From assembly GCA_027604005.1 (NCBI GenBank), contig JADGJT010000459.1, positions 1 to 15,944 on the forward strand: a stretch of 15,944 nucleotides of DNA, read 5' to 3'. This stretch comes from Dinochytrium kinnereticum. Its lineage: Eukaryota > Chytridiomycota > Chytridiomycetes > Chytridiales > Chytridiaceae. This document shows positions 1 through 9,206 of the stretch, in pieces (positions within the stretch are counted from its first letter, which is position 1; each line of letters opens with the position of its first letter). The notes under the pieces were generated by a model. That model was not told where the DNA came from. It saw only the letters and a program-made list of their open reading frames with translations, and did no database searches. The position numbers were made by a program, and so were the translations under genes.

Positions 1-15
1 ATGTATAAAGAACCC

Positions 16-822
16 TCAACTCACCAGCTTGCATAGCATCCCAGTCAATTTCAGAAGCAATGTCATATTCAGCATCATGAAACCAGGCATCCGCACCAGG
101 AGGCCGCACTTCCGACGCTGGCATTTGCGCATTTCCCCTTGGTTGCCGAAGCCCGTCCGCCTAGGCGCATCTGCACGCCTATGAGCCGATGAATGAGCCA
201 CCTCAAGCACCTCGAGTCTGGACATGATATCCCGGAACTGACCGCGGTATTGGAGAATAAGTTGAATGAGCATTCCAATCTGCTCGTCCTTTTCGAATTG
301 GCTTTGACGAAGCTGCCCGATTTCCCTCTGCAGAATCATACAGCGATGAACCATCATGCTGTCCGAGAACTTTTGGTTTTCAGCAGTGTCTTCAACAAGA
401 GACCTCAGCTTTTCACCAGTCTTTTCCAACACGTTTATACGGTTGGCCAACCAGGTAACTGAGACCTGGAGACTCATTGTTGGTGTAGAATGTACCGATG
501 GAATGGGGGCTTTCGTTTTGGAAGGGTTGTGTTGCTGCTGGTGAAGATGAAGTGACTTGGGGGAAGGTGGGAGGTGAGGAGTGGTGAGGAAGCGAGGGAT
601 GAAGCGGTTTGAGGGGCGAGGAGTGGTGAGGAGGTGAGGGATGAAGGGGTTTGAAGTGTGAGGGATGGATGAGGGGATGGGACAGTAGGGGTAGGATAGG
701 CTGTTGATGTGTGCTGGTGGTGGAGCTGGTCTGGCACCTGACTGGAGGTGCAGTGGCGGTGATGGGTTGATGACAACAGGGGGAGGAGCAGGCTGCTGAC
801 GGTTCTTGAAGTTGTCCAGCAC
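16..822 (-). CDS. Partial repeat-borne protein, proline-rich then coiled coil, function unknown
   Basis: A 268-codon open frame inside the repeat. The frame opens at a GTG directly after an in-frame TAG, so the true start is either the ATG at 477 or an upstream exon joined at the AG just before 822. The first ~115 codons are rich in Pro, Ser, Thr and His and include two 14-residue repeats. From the ATG at 477 follow about 95 residues with heptad spacing of Leu, Ile and Val (for example VNRINVLEKTGEKL-like spacing), a likely coiled coil. The frame runs into a consensus splice donor, GTGAGT, at 24-19, so the exon probably ends at 25. In the last ~135 bases another frame, open from 160, reads more naturally (ending DAEYDIASEIDWDAMQA), suggesting a frameshift or a short unrecognised intron near 160-190. 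I recognise no family. The proline-rich part stays in frame in the right-hand copy, which supports real coding. Confidence 0.4.
   Translation of the reverse strand: MLDNFKNRQQPAPPPVVINPSPPLHLQSGARPAPPPAHINSLSYPYCPIPSSIPHTSNPFIPHLLTTPRPSNRFIPRFLTTPHLPPSPKSLHLHQQQHNPSKTKAPIPSVHSTPTMSLQVSVTWLANRINVLEKTGEKLRSLVEDTAENQKFSDSMMVHRCMILQREIGQLRQSQFEKDEQIGMLIQLILQYRGQFRDIMSRLEVLEVAHSSAHRRADAPRRTGFGNQGEMRKCQRRKCGLLVRMPGFMMLNMTLLLKLTGMLCKLVS
576..659 (-). repeat. Two 42-bp tandem units inside the repeat-borne frame
   Basis: Positions 576-617 and 618-659 are near-copies of one 42-bp unit. On the minus strand they encode two 14-residue repeats of the form SN-x-FIP-x-LLTTP, so the duplication keeps the frame of the proline-rich segment. 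Confidence 0.75.
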
Positions 823-894
823 CTAGCAGATGGCTGAAAGAGGATGCGGAGGGGTGGCCTGCAGAGTGCGACGGTTGCTGGTGCTTATGATGCC

Positions 895-915
895 TCGTCG
901 TCGTCGTCGTCGTCG
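895..915 (+). repeat. TCG trinucleotide microsatellite, 7 units
   Basis: Seven perfect TCG units (CGA on the minus strand) in the leader of the left repeat copy. The right copy has eight CGA units at the matching place (15705-15728), so the run changes length between copies. Confidence 0.9.
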
Positions 916-1091
916 TTGTGCTGAGGGTGCAGCGAGGGGAGCGTTCGTTGTTTGAAGGGAAAGGTTCTTCAGCAAGTGCTCAAACAAATAAAAAATTTGG
1001 GGCATTTAAGGTCCGCTGCAGCCAATCAGCGATTTTACATTAATCCTGAATTCTTTTCAAACTCCGAGGGTGATACAAAGTCACATGTTGA

Positions 1092-1674
1092 TTCAGTGTT
1101 GTGTCCCTCATATATGAATTGCGGGCTGGTTGCTCCTATCTCCACCCAATCTCCACCCGCCTCTCGCCTTCAGACCTCCGTTTGCTCCAGCTAACTACAG
1201 CTGGCGCGCCGAGGAACTTCTACTTCTGTTCTTGTCCGGCGTGTAGTCGTCAGCCTCCCTGTCGGTGGTGCTGCTCGTCTTACAGTAATGCGGCGTTCGC
1301 GTTTTCCCTACAGCCTGCTTCCTCTCCTGGTGCGCGACCATCTGGCTGGCCCTGTCTTCCCTCTTTCAGCCTTGGATTGGGTAAGTCGGTTTGAGCTTTG
1401 GAGAGTAGTCGTCGGCGAGGGGAAGACGGTGTTTCTCCACTGAATGTGTCGATCGTAGGCAGGCCTTCAGCGGCTATAAATGCTTCGTTGTCCCACCTAG
1501 GGCTAAAGAACCAAAAGATACCAGAAAAAGGTACGAGTCTTCCCAAGCTCCGACCACATGCAACAAGCAGCAACTCATCCAGCCAAGCACAGCAGCCTTC
1601 TTTCCCTTCCCCCCCTTCCTGCCCCCATCTTCCACCATTCATATCATTGACGATAAGCAGATACCCAACGCGTA
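1092..1674. other. Intergenic region between repeat and secreted-protein gene
   Basis: No convincing coding frame: the frames at 1280-1642 (-) and 1398-1868 (+) are Pro/Ser/Arg-rich, lack family resemblance, and overlap the upstream region of the gene at 1675. It holds a TATA-like site at 1475-1480 and a pyrimidine-rich tract at about 1596-1630, both consistent with a promoter and 5' leader for the plus-strand gene at 1675. Confidence 0.5.
1475..1480 (+). promoter_or_regulatory. TATA-like element upstream of the 1675 gene
   Basis: TATAAA lies in the context GGCTATAAATGC, about 195 bases before the first ATG of the small secreted protein gene. The distance implies a leader of roughly 160 bases, or a leader intron. 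Assignment is by position only. Confidence 0.35.
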
Positions 1675-2142
1675 ATGATGATGAACGCCGCTCTCCTCTC
1701 CCTCACCCTCACCCTACTTGGTCTTGTTTTGGGCACCCCGGCACTCCCAGCGGCTGGCCAACTCAACGCCCGAGCTCTCTCAAACGACCCCTGGACCGCC
1801 TGTTGTCGTCAATGGGTTACCCCCGATGGCCATCTATGGACGAAATGCGCAGTGCAATGGGACAATAACCACTCTATTTATGTCTCTCCATCATTCAGCA
1901 ACAACATCATGAAGCATGACGGGAAGGACTACTACCAAACACCAGATGGCATGATGGGACTGTCGGTGAAATTGGAAGATATTTGGTACTATGATGCGGT
2001 CAAGCTATCGGATGGGATTGATGCGCCTGACTGGATGGGGTTGAGGCGTAGGAGGTTTTACTGGGCTGGGGCTGGTGTGAATGGGGCGAAGGCGGTCTGC
2101 AGAGCTGTTGCAGGGAGGTCCCCGTTGCCAATTGGGTGGTAA
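1675..2142 (+). CDS. Small secreted protein, function unknown
   Basis: An uninterrupted 155-codon gene. It starts at three consecutive ATG codons; the first is used here. Residues 4-20 (AALLSLTLTLLGLVLG) form a clear signal-peptide core, with likely cleavage shortly after residue 20 or in the Ala/Pro stretch that follows. The mature part is about 130 residues with four cysteines: an adjacent pair at 43-44, then 58 and 142, enough for two disulfides. It is rich in Trp and Tyr and has a basic run of four Arg at about 124-127. There is no second membrane segment or GPI-type tail, so it should be released or wall-bound. I recognise no family. AATAAA follows the stop by about 55 bases. Base composition of the last third is more G-rich than the first part, so an unrecognised 3' intron cannot be excluded. 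Confidence 0.6.
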   Translation: MMMNAALLSLTLTLLGLVLGTPALPAAGQLNARALSNDPWTACCRQWVTPDGHLWTKCAVQWDNNHSIYVSPSFSNNIMKHDGKDYYQTPDGMMGLSVKLEDIWYYDAVKLSDGIDAPDWMGLRRRRFYWAGAGVNGAKAVCRAVAGRSPLPIGW

Positions 2143-3129
2143 ATGACGCATCAGTCTCTGGTCTCTAAGAAACGTGTGCTTTCTCAGCTTTTTGAGGAAT
2201 AAAGATCCTGTAGTTGAGTGTATCTGTTAGTTTGCCGGCTCACCTGCTTCTTTGGGGACCCATGGTTTGTATTTCGTTACTATTCTCAGGTGTGAGTTCG
2301 ATTAGGGGATTTTTTCACAACCTTAAAGAAGTGCTATTAGGTTTGATCGTGCGCAGGAATAAGTTGCGGCGCCAGTTGAGGTAGTGTATTTCGACTTTTT
2401 CTATCAAAGATGTTTGCGAGGGCAACCCATGTTTTTGTGCCTACTTGCCTTTCTTTTTCTCCGTTCTCCGTCCTTACTTCATATACTGCTTGCGTTGGAA
2501 ACTTGACTTCCTATCAAAAGCCATTCTTCTCTTTCCTTGGACTCCTCCCAGATTTCTTTTGCAGTCTTCAATAAGAAAAACTCTTCTTTGTTGTCTCTCT
2601 GGCGACATCTTGAAGTAATATGAATAAGCTTAGGGCCAAAAGGTAATTACATTGAATCGTTCACTGCCCAACCACCACAATCAAAGATTCCAGCGATCAG
2701 CAGAAAGCTCCATCAACCGGCGAATCGTGTTTGGGTGGCATGCCTCCTCCCAAGCAACCAACGACTTGCACTCACGCCTCCCAATGATTCTGTGTCTGGT
2801 TGCACTGTCGCATGGGTATTGGCGTCTGTTTCTGGCCTTCACAGCGGTTGGTGCATGCTGCAGCCTTGTCAGACAGTTTGCATGGTTCCTGCTTCCAGTG
2901 ACACGGTTCACAGAAAGAAGAACCAGGGTGCTCGCCGTTGCAACCGAGTTGACTTTCTGACCTTCCCTCACTCTTCGCACACATTACGCATTCGACTGCA
3001 CACCACCCAACCCAACCCACGCCCAACCTCCCACTGCTTCACACCTTGCGATCACGCTGGACTCGTGCCCTGAACACTTCAACCGCCACCGGGATTTCTT
3101 TTTGCCCCAAGGATATCGGCCTCAGAGCC
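2143..3129. other. Intergenic region, 3' UTR and promoter of the esterase gene
   Basis: About 1 kb without a supportable gene. Frames at 2652-2960 (+) and 2681-2980 (-) overlap each other, are of odd composition and match nothing I know. The region just before 3130 has a C-rich run with repeated CCCAAC-like units (about 3003-3030). No TATA box is evident for the esterase gene. Confidence 0.5.
2198..2203 (+). terminator. Polyadenylation signal AATAAA after the secreted-protein gene
   Basis: A perfect AATAAA 56 bases past the stop codon at 2142, a fitting place for 3' end formation of the upstream gene. Confidence 0.5.
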
Positions 3130-4753
3130 ATGATTCCTTCTTCAATACTATCGGTCGTCTCGACCATGCTGATGATGGCATCCACAGGTGTCATGAGTGA
3201 AATTGTAAGTCTTTGCTTCCTCTTCCGTTTTTGCTTTCTACATCATATGGATCATATGGTTAATGCTGACCGTTTTGCCAACCCAGGCCATATCTAAAAT
3301 CACGCGGATCGTTGCCTTTGGAGACAGGTAAGAGTTCACGGAGGCTGATATTGCCATATATACTCACACTTTTTTCTCTCCGATCGGACAGCTATTCTGA
3401 TACTGGTGCTCTGTTGAATCGAACAAACGGCCTATTTCCCCCTTCCGCCTATTATCAGGGCCGTTTCTCCAATGGTCCAATATGGTTGGATTATCTGTCA
3501 TGGGAGCTTGGAAATGCATCCTCGCGACCCGTTGAGCTCAAATCATACGCCACCGGTGCTTCCATTAACAACAAGACCCTTGCTGTCGCAAGCAGGAAGT
3601 CTGAAATCGAAAAGTACCCCGACTTGCAGGATCAGCTGAACGCACATCTCACAGACGACCTTGCTGTTAGCAGGAAGGGACGGGAGGACACTCTATATAC
3701 CATCTTTGCAAACGTGCATGATTTTATGGAGGCTTTTGATAAGTGAGTGTGTGGTACGGACTGTGCTTCTGTTCAGGTAGACTTATATGTTTTCTTTTTT
3801 AAGCAATGACTACCCTGACGTTATGGGAGATATTGTGGCGGTCAGTAATCTGATAAATAAGCTTGTGGCAGCAAACGCAAAAAACATTCTGGTGGTCAAC
3901 TCGCCGCCGATGGAGCTCCTTCCCAGAGTTGCACATCTTATGAACAACACGAGCTCAAATAGATTTCCGAGAATGGTTATCGGGATGGTTGCCGCTCACA
4001 ACGCCCAGCTCTTGCGTATTGTCTCGGAAGCGGCGGTGCGTTTTTTCCCCACCTTCACGTTCTTTTTTTTTGGGGGGGGGAGCGGGTAAAGACCGTTTGT
4101 TGGACGTCCAATTCCACTCACAGGGTTAACAGCGTCCTCTCATTTATTCGCCACATCTTTTGTTGTTCAATCCTAATAATAATCTTACCTCTTCTGTTTG
4201 ATCAGGCAAGCCACTTGACAACAAGCATGGCCCTCCTCGACCTCTACCAAATCATGTCTGATCAGGCCTCCGCTTCAGAAAACTCCGTCGCAGGTTCGTT
4301 CAAAAATGTTACAAGCCCCTGCTACAGAAACGGACCTATACGCGCAACCTCAGCTGCAGCAACCGACTACACTCGATCATCCTACCCAACCCCTCAACTC
4401 TGCGACGACCCTTCAAGCTACATGTTTTGGGATGGGGTAAGTTATCTTGCTAATTCTTTTTTTTTAAGAGAGGAAGCAAGCAGCGTCTGAACTCCCCTCT
4501 TCCGCATATATTTTGTTAGGTTCACGTAACAACATCCATGCAAAAGATTGTGGCAAGCAAAGCTACGGAGATGCTACAGAGCGGATTGGATGGATTGAAT
4601 GGGACATTTATTCCGAAACCTACTACTACCGCTTTTGTGACCGCCACCACTTTTACGTCGACGCAGAGAGCGTCTGTTGCGACGAAGGGATTCCATGGTG
4701 GTTTTATGGGGTTCGCAGGGGTGGTGGCTTCTCTTTGTTTTTTGAATTGGTGA
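3130..4753 (+). CDS. Secreted GDSL/SGNH-family esterase, six exons
   Basis: Exons 3130-3204, 3287-3327, 3392-3742, 3804-4035, 4206-4436 and 4520-4753 join in frame to 387 residues. Family: GDSL lipase/acylhydrolase (Pfam PF00657 type), serine esterases acting on carboxyl esters; the substrate cannot be read off. Residues 1-22 form a signal peptide. Block I is FGDSYSDTG with the nucleophile at Ser39, a motif split by intron 2. A block II-like SYATGAS has the expected Gly. Block V is DGVH, with catalytic Asp309 and His312, split by intron 5. Block III, normally GxND, reads NVHD (146-149), so two oxyanion-hole residues are altered. The end is Thr-rich, then a small-hydrophobic tail (GFMGFAGVVASLCFLNW), suggesting a GPI or membrane anchor. 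The upstream in-frame ATG at 3046 was rejected because it would bury the signal peptide. The acceptor of intron 3 is AAG. Confidence 0.85.
4063..4080 (+). repeat. Homopolymer T9-G9 inside esterase intron 4
   Basis: A run of nine T followed directly by nine G within intron 4 (4036-4205). It has no coding effect; length may be unreliable in assembly. Confidence 0.8.
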
Positions 4754-5652
4754 TGGATTTTAGGGGTGGTGAAAGTCTCTATGAGGGAGGGCTTTAGGGC
4801 TTTGAATTAGATTGGTGATTCTTTTTTTTCTGTCTTCGTCTTTATTAGAGTTTATTACATGTAGTTGTACGTCTTTTTTTTTTTTTTTTTGTATTCTGTT
4901 CCAGATATGCGGTTTCTATACTCCCACTTCATTTTTATTTGCATATCCTTCTCTTTTATCCTAACTTTTCGCATTCCCTGCTATCATCATTTCCTTCTGC
5001 TTTCATTTCCTTTTTACTTTTTTAATTTTAATTTTTGGTTTGTTCTTGTTTGTTTGCCAATTCTGGACTATCACATCGTAATGAAGTCGAATATCTCTTG
5101 GGCTATAACTCATCAGCAACTTTTTTTTTTCTCTTTTTTTTTCTCCCCCACGAACCCCGATTCTTTTGCATTATCGTTATTGCTTCCTTGCGGTTGATTG
5201 TTCATTTCTTGGGTGGCCTTTTATCCTCTTGGCAGTTGAATAACGCAATATCACCCTTCTTTTGATAGACTGAATTGGTAAAGAACGAAAAAAGAATCCA
5301 CAGGGTGTAGAAATTAACCCTTCATTTTCTTCGCTAGCCATTTCACATACACTTTTGTTTCGAGCATTCATTCTCAGAAGAGAAGGAAGAAGAAAAAAAA
5401 GAAGAAAAAAAAAAAAACGCTTTAATAGATTACTGAACTTCATTTCTTCTTATTCCAAATGAAAGAGAAAGGAAAGTAAACGCCGGAAAACAGCTGAGAA
5501 CATGGGATGTGTGAATGTTAAGGAACCGAAGTGAAAAGATACAAAACAAAAACAAAAAAAGATGCAATGAGGATGAATCAACGCGAAAAAAGAAGTGGAA
5601 AAAGCAACAAAAAAAAAAAAAAGAAAAAAAGAAGCAAAACTGAACAGAATCA
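4754..5652. other. AT-rich convergent 3' region between esterase and fasciclin genes
   Basis: The plus-strand esterase gene and minus-strand fasciclin gene both end here. The left half is T-rich on the plus strand (poly-T at about 4873-4890 and 5120-5143) and the right half is A-rich (poly-A at about 5393-5417 and 5610-5632), so both transcripts would have T-rich 3' flanks. Frames here (4865-5197, 5531-5893 and others) encode only Phe- or Lys-rich strings and are not genes. No canonical AATAAA was found for either gene. Confidence 0.6.
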
Positions 5653-7150
5653 TCAAGCAACAACCGCCCCCAAAACCCCAACTGCAACCGCAACCGCACC
5701 ACCCCTCCATCCCCACCCCAACACCTCAGCCCCATTACTCTTCCCAGCAGTCGTCGTCGGTGCCGTCTTCGAAACCGTCGCCGTGGCTCCCGCACCCCCA
5801 GCAGCAGCGGTGGTGGTAGCCAACGCCTCTACGCTAGGCAACCCCGTAACAGTAGCAGCGGCATCGATTCCCCCTCTAGGAACAGCAATTTGATTTACAC
5901 CACGAATAATACCGCCGTAGAAGATGATGTCGGCGGCGGTACCGGCCATGGTGTCGGGACCCATTGGGCGTTTGGCACCTGAAAGGGCTGTGTCGGCTTC
6001 TGAAGGCTGGTGATGGGGAGAAAGGGGTTGGTTAAAATGAGGAATCGGGATTTAAGGAGGTCTCTTACGTGGTCGTTGGAGGCGTAGGTGCCCATAACGA
6101 TGTTGTAGGCGATGATTTTACGGAGATCAGCTGGGGAGACCCCTGTGAGAGCTGTAGAGGTTGCGACGGTGGGGTCAGCCGGGACGTGACTGTGTGTGTT
6201 CACTTTTAGTATGAGAGAAAAAATGCCCCAAGGGAAAAATACACTCACGCAGTGACAGTGTTAAAGGGAATGTTGTTCAAAACATCCAACATCCCAGCCC
6301 TCTCCACAATCTTCACATACTCTCCAAAATCAGTCTGAAGTCTTGCCTTCTGGTTCGCCAGGGCAGTGGCAAAGTTTGGACTGGGGTTGAGAAGACAACT
6401 GGTGACTTGAATCAGACCATCGTCGCAGAACACAGCGTGGGTGAGCTTATAGAAACCAGACCCAAGGTTAAATTCGGAATAACCCAAGAAAATAATTTGG
6501 GGGAGGGGGTGGATTGATTGCGGAGATACTAACGTAACAAGAGTTTGTGATGACCTCATTCCCAGTCTGAACATAGATCTTACGTTCCCGTCCCCAAACT
6601 TGACCTGAGCTCAACGGTCTTCCTGGAGCGTAATCGTCCCAAATGAATGCTGGAATACGAGTCAAAACTGCAACTCCGCAACAAAGGCAAAGACTCACAG
6701 ATATTGTAATCACGATCAACTAAATACTCAAAATGGTATTGGCCAACCGGAAAATCAGGCTGCCCAACATTGATCGTGTAGTCAATAAGCTGGTTCCTCA
6801 AAAACGAGACTCCTCCGGATGAGGCTCCACTAGCCTGGTACACATCCTATCAAGCCAACGAGGAGCAAAAGGAGACCGCAGCGATCAGCTACACTCTCGG
6901 TACAAAACAAAAAAAAGAAGAGGGAACAAGAAGTAACACTCACATCCGAGGCAACAAACAAAGTTCCATTACTCAAATTCCTATCAGCTATCAACCTTGA
7001 AGCCGTTCCAAAGGTCATAGGAGCCGGGGTGTGCTGATCAGAGTAAGGAGTGGTAGCGTAGGTCGCCAGCCACTCTTTCATGGTTGCTCCAAGGGCAGTG
7101 GGGGCCGCAGCAGCTACGGCCAGCAGCGTCAAGACGGCGGTTGAGAGCAT
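5653..7150 (-). CDS. Double-FAS1 (fasciclin) surface protein A, GPI-type, six exons
   Basis: Exons on the minus strand: 7150-6944, 6846-6699, 6649-6534, 6445-6249, 6189-6069 and 6006-5653, in frame throughout, 380 residues. Fasciclin proteins are extracellular adhesion and cell-wall proteins. A signal peptide covers residues 1-21 (cleavage about LGA/TM). The first FAS1-like unit starts with GTLFVASDD and closes with DGLIQVTSCLLNP; the second runs from about residue 190 (ERAGMLDVLNNIPF) to DIIFYGGIIRGVNQIAVP. Between them lies a block with WDDYAPGRPLSSG and cysteines at 156, 164 and 174, shared with both neighbours. An Ala/Thr-rich stalk leads to a GPI-type tail (AVAVGVLGAVVA). Compared with its paralogues it lacks their second intron and has an extra intron in the second FAS1 unit, so it is the most diverged copy. 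An in-frame ATG at 7258 was rejected because both paralogues and the signal peptide favour 7150. Confidence 0.85.
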
Positions 7151-7686
7151 CGGTGGAGGTGAGAGAACAGAAGGAAGGAAGGAAGGAAGGCAACGAAGAT
7201 TGTCCTGAACGAATGAGTCTGGTTCGTCTGTCCCTTTGATTTTATTTTTTGCATGCACAAGGTTTGTGTTCGTTTTCTGGAGGCGTTTTCTGCGGCTGCA
7301 TACTTCTTTCTGTTCTTTCTTTTCGGTGGGAGTTGAAGACGATCGGTCAATGCAAGCGGAAGAGAGGGAAGAAGGGGGAAAGTGACCATAGAGGTAACGC
7401 TGGCTCTGTTGAAATGCAGCTTACAGCGCAACTTCTGTGAAAAACAAAGGCTGCTTGTCCAAAACACAGAGCACAGATGTTTTAAAAGTAAGGTAATAAA
7501 AAAGAAAACAAATGAGACATACTATAAAAGACAGAGACCACTTAAAAAAGAGTCACAGTGCACGTTGCATCTCTACCCAACCCATGCAAAAAACAAAAGA
7601 CAAAACAAATGAAAAAAACACACTCATCAACAACATCAAGGGAAAAAAGAGAGTCCAAGAGCTAATGAAAAAAAACATAACTAAGC
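7151..7686. other. Spacer between fasciclin genes A and B
   Basis: Holds the promoter of fasciclin gene A on the right-to-left strand and the 3' flank of gene B. An AAGG repeat lies at 7171-7190, just upstream of the gene A start. The stretch 7480-7686 is A-rich on the plus strand, meaning a T-rich 3' flank for gene B. No TATA box in the right orientation and no gene is visible. Confidence 0.5.
7171..7190 (+). repeat. AAGG tetranucleotide repeat, 5 units
   Basis: Five perfect AAGG units 21-40 bases upstream of the fasciclin A start codon, inside its likely 5' leader (CCTT on the coding strand). Confidence 0.85.
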
Positions 7687-9206
7687 TCATGCCAACATAG
7701 CTCCCACCCAAGCCACAGCAACCGCAACCAACGTTGACGGCGCAACAAACCTAGCCTCACCCGCCGACGGCTTTGACGAGGTGGAAGGGGCAGTCGTAGC
7801 CGCCGAATTCGTCACCGAAGCCGAGGTGGGCGCGGCCCCTCCGGTAGTGGTTGCAGCATCCGTGGAGGTCGCAGCAGTAGAAGTGGTAGCCCCAGGAGCA
7901 TTCACCTGCCCACCACCAGGAAGAGACGCAAAAGTCCCCTCCAAAGAAGCTGGAATAACAATCTTAGTCTGTCCACGAATGACACCTCCAAAGAACGCGA
8001 CATCCGCAGCACCGCTGTAAGAAGCCTGGATATCGTTGGCACGGGACTGAGCAGAGGAGGGACGGAACAGAGTGTTGGGGAATGCGCCGGGACTGGCGGA
8101 GGAGGCGTAGGCGCCGTCAATGGCAATGTTGTAGCCAACGATTTTGGCGAGATCGGCTGGAGAGTAGCTTCCGGGAAGGCCAGCAGCGGCCACGGCCGCG
8201 TTGTTAGGGTAGAAGCTGCGTAAAATGAGTGAGATTTCATGTACCAGAGTTTAACAACGTAACGGGATGTTTCTACGTACACAGTGATGGAGTTGAAGGG
8301 GACATTGTTGAGGACCTGGGTCAACCCAGCGGTCTCAATGATGCTCTCCCAAGCGTCAAACGACAAGCCCATTTGCTTACGGTTGGCAATAGAGCCGGTG
8401 AGATTGGGGTTGGGGTTCAATAAGCAGGAAACGGCCTGAATCATCCCGTCATCGCACTTGACAGCAGCAGTAACCTATGCAATAAAAGACGAAGAGCGAG
8501 AGGTTGAATAAGAGGAATAGAATGCTTTTCAATAAAGTAACTCACGTAGCATTGGGAGAACTGCACTTCGTTACCAGAGAAAAAGTAGATAGAACGCTCA
8601 TTGGAGGCAGGGCCCCACTTTTGGCCTGAAGAAAGAGGCCGTCCAGGCGCATAGTCATCCCAAACGTAGGCTAAACATTTATATAAACAGAAGCTCAAGA
8701 TACGAAAGTAAATGTCTACTCACAGACTTGGTTGTCTGAGTCCACAAAGTAGTTGTAGTGGAACTTTCTGCAAGTCGAAAAGAGTTAGTCAAAGCAACCT
8801 TCTGAACCAAAAAAACAGCACAAGATACGAACCCAGTAGGGCTATCACTCGAAGTGCCAACGTTGATAGAATAGTCAATGTCCTCTCCAGGGATGAAGGA
8901 CAGACCTCCGGTTGAAGCGCCGGCAGCAGCATAAACATCCTGCATGCATCAAAGCAATAGATCATAAGCATTCAACTTTGCTAAACACCGTCTTACATCT
9001 GAGGGAACAAAGAGGGTGCCCCTGGTGTAAGACTTTGATGCCAACACCCTTGCAGCGGTCGCAAAGGTCAGGGGGCTCTTTGTGTGCTCGTCCGAGTAAG
9101 GAGTGGTGGCATGCTGATCAATCCACTGCTTGATGGTAGCAGCACTTCCACCCTGTGAGACGAGCAGGATGAGCGCAGCGGTGGAGGTGATGGTGTTGAG
9201 GAGCAT
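7687..9206 (-). CDS. Double-FAS1 (fasciclin) surface protein B, GPI-type, six exons
   Basis: Exons on the minus strand: 9206-8997, 8939-8833, 8767-8724, 8670-8546, 8474-8281 and 8215-7687, giving 402 residues in frame. Role as for a fasciclin cell-surface adhesion protein. A signal peptide ends near residue 22 (GSA/AT). First FAS1-like unit: GTLFVPSDDVYAAAG, with the first intron inside this motif, to DGMIQAVSCLLNP; second unit: ETAGLTQVLNNVPF and ITVFYPNNAAVAAAG to AFFGGVIRGQTKIVIP, about residues 195-310. The intervening block carries WDDYAPGRPLSSGQKWG and cysteines at 161, 169 and 179. A long Thr/Ala/Ser stalk follows, then a GPI-type tail (about 375-402). First five exon lengths (210, 107, 44, 125, 194) are identical to those of gene C, showing a recent duplication. 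An upstream in-frame ATG at 9353 was rejected for the same reason as in gene A. Confidence 0.88.

Larger units (their letters stand above)
1..1091 (-). mobile_element. 5' part of a dispersed repeat / probable transposon, left copy
   Basis: Read on the minus strand from 1091 downward, this matches 15537-15944 on the plus strand almost base for base, so the window holds two inverted copies of one repeat. Shared parts in order are a leader beginning TCAACATGTGACTTTG, a CGA trinucleotide run (seven units here, eight in the other copy), and the start of a proline-rich reading frame. Clear similarity stops near 1091; a weak match may extend to about 1115. The element continues past the left edge. 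It carries a coding-like frame (see 16-822), which suggests a transposon rather than a short non-coding repeat. No terminal repeat, transposase motif or target-site duplication can be seen because the far end is missing, so the class is unknown. Confidence 0.75.

Noticed and set aside
823..1005. 60-codon minus-strand frame with a poly-Arg run in the repeat leader
   Set aside because: The Arg run is just the trinucleotide repeat, and the other copy has a stop codon and an 8-base difference here, so coding is not conserved.
1280..1868. Overlapping frames of 120 codons (-) and 156 codons (+)
   Set aside because: They shadow each other, are Pro/Ser/Arg-rich without domain features, and one overlaps the secreted-protein gene in another frame.
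2652..3073. Several frames of about 100 codons on both strands
   Set aside because: Mutually overlapping, no start or splice context, no recognisable motif; treated as intergenic.
5430..5893. Lys-rich (+) and Phe/Arg-rich (-) frames of about 120 codons
   Set aside because: Products of poly-A/poly-T tracts and of the antisense of the fasciclin A stalk.
7522..7529. Plus-strand TATAAAAG
   Set aside because: No plus-strand gene follows; it lies in an A-rich 3' flank of a minus-strand gene.
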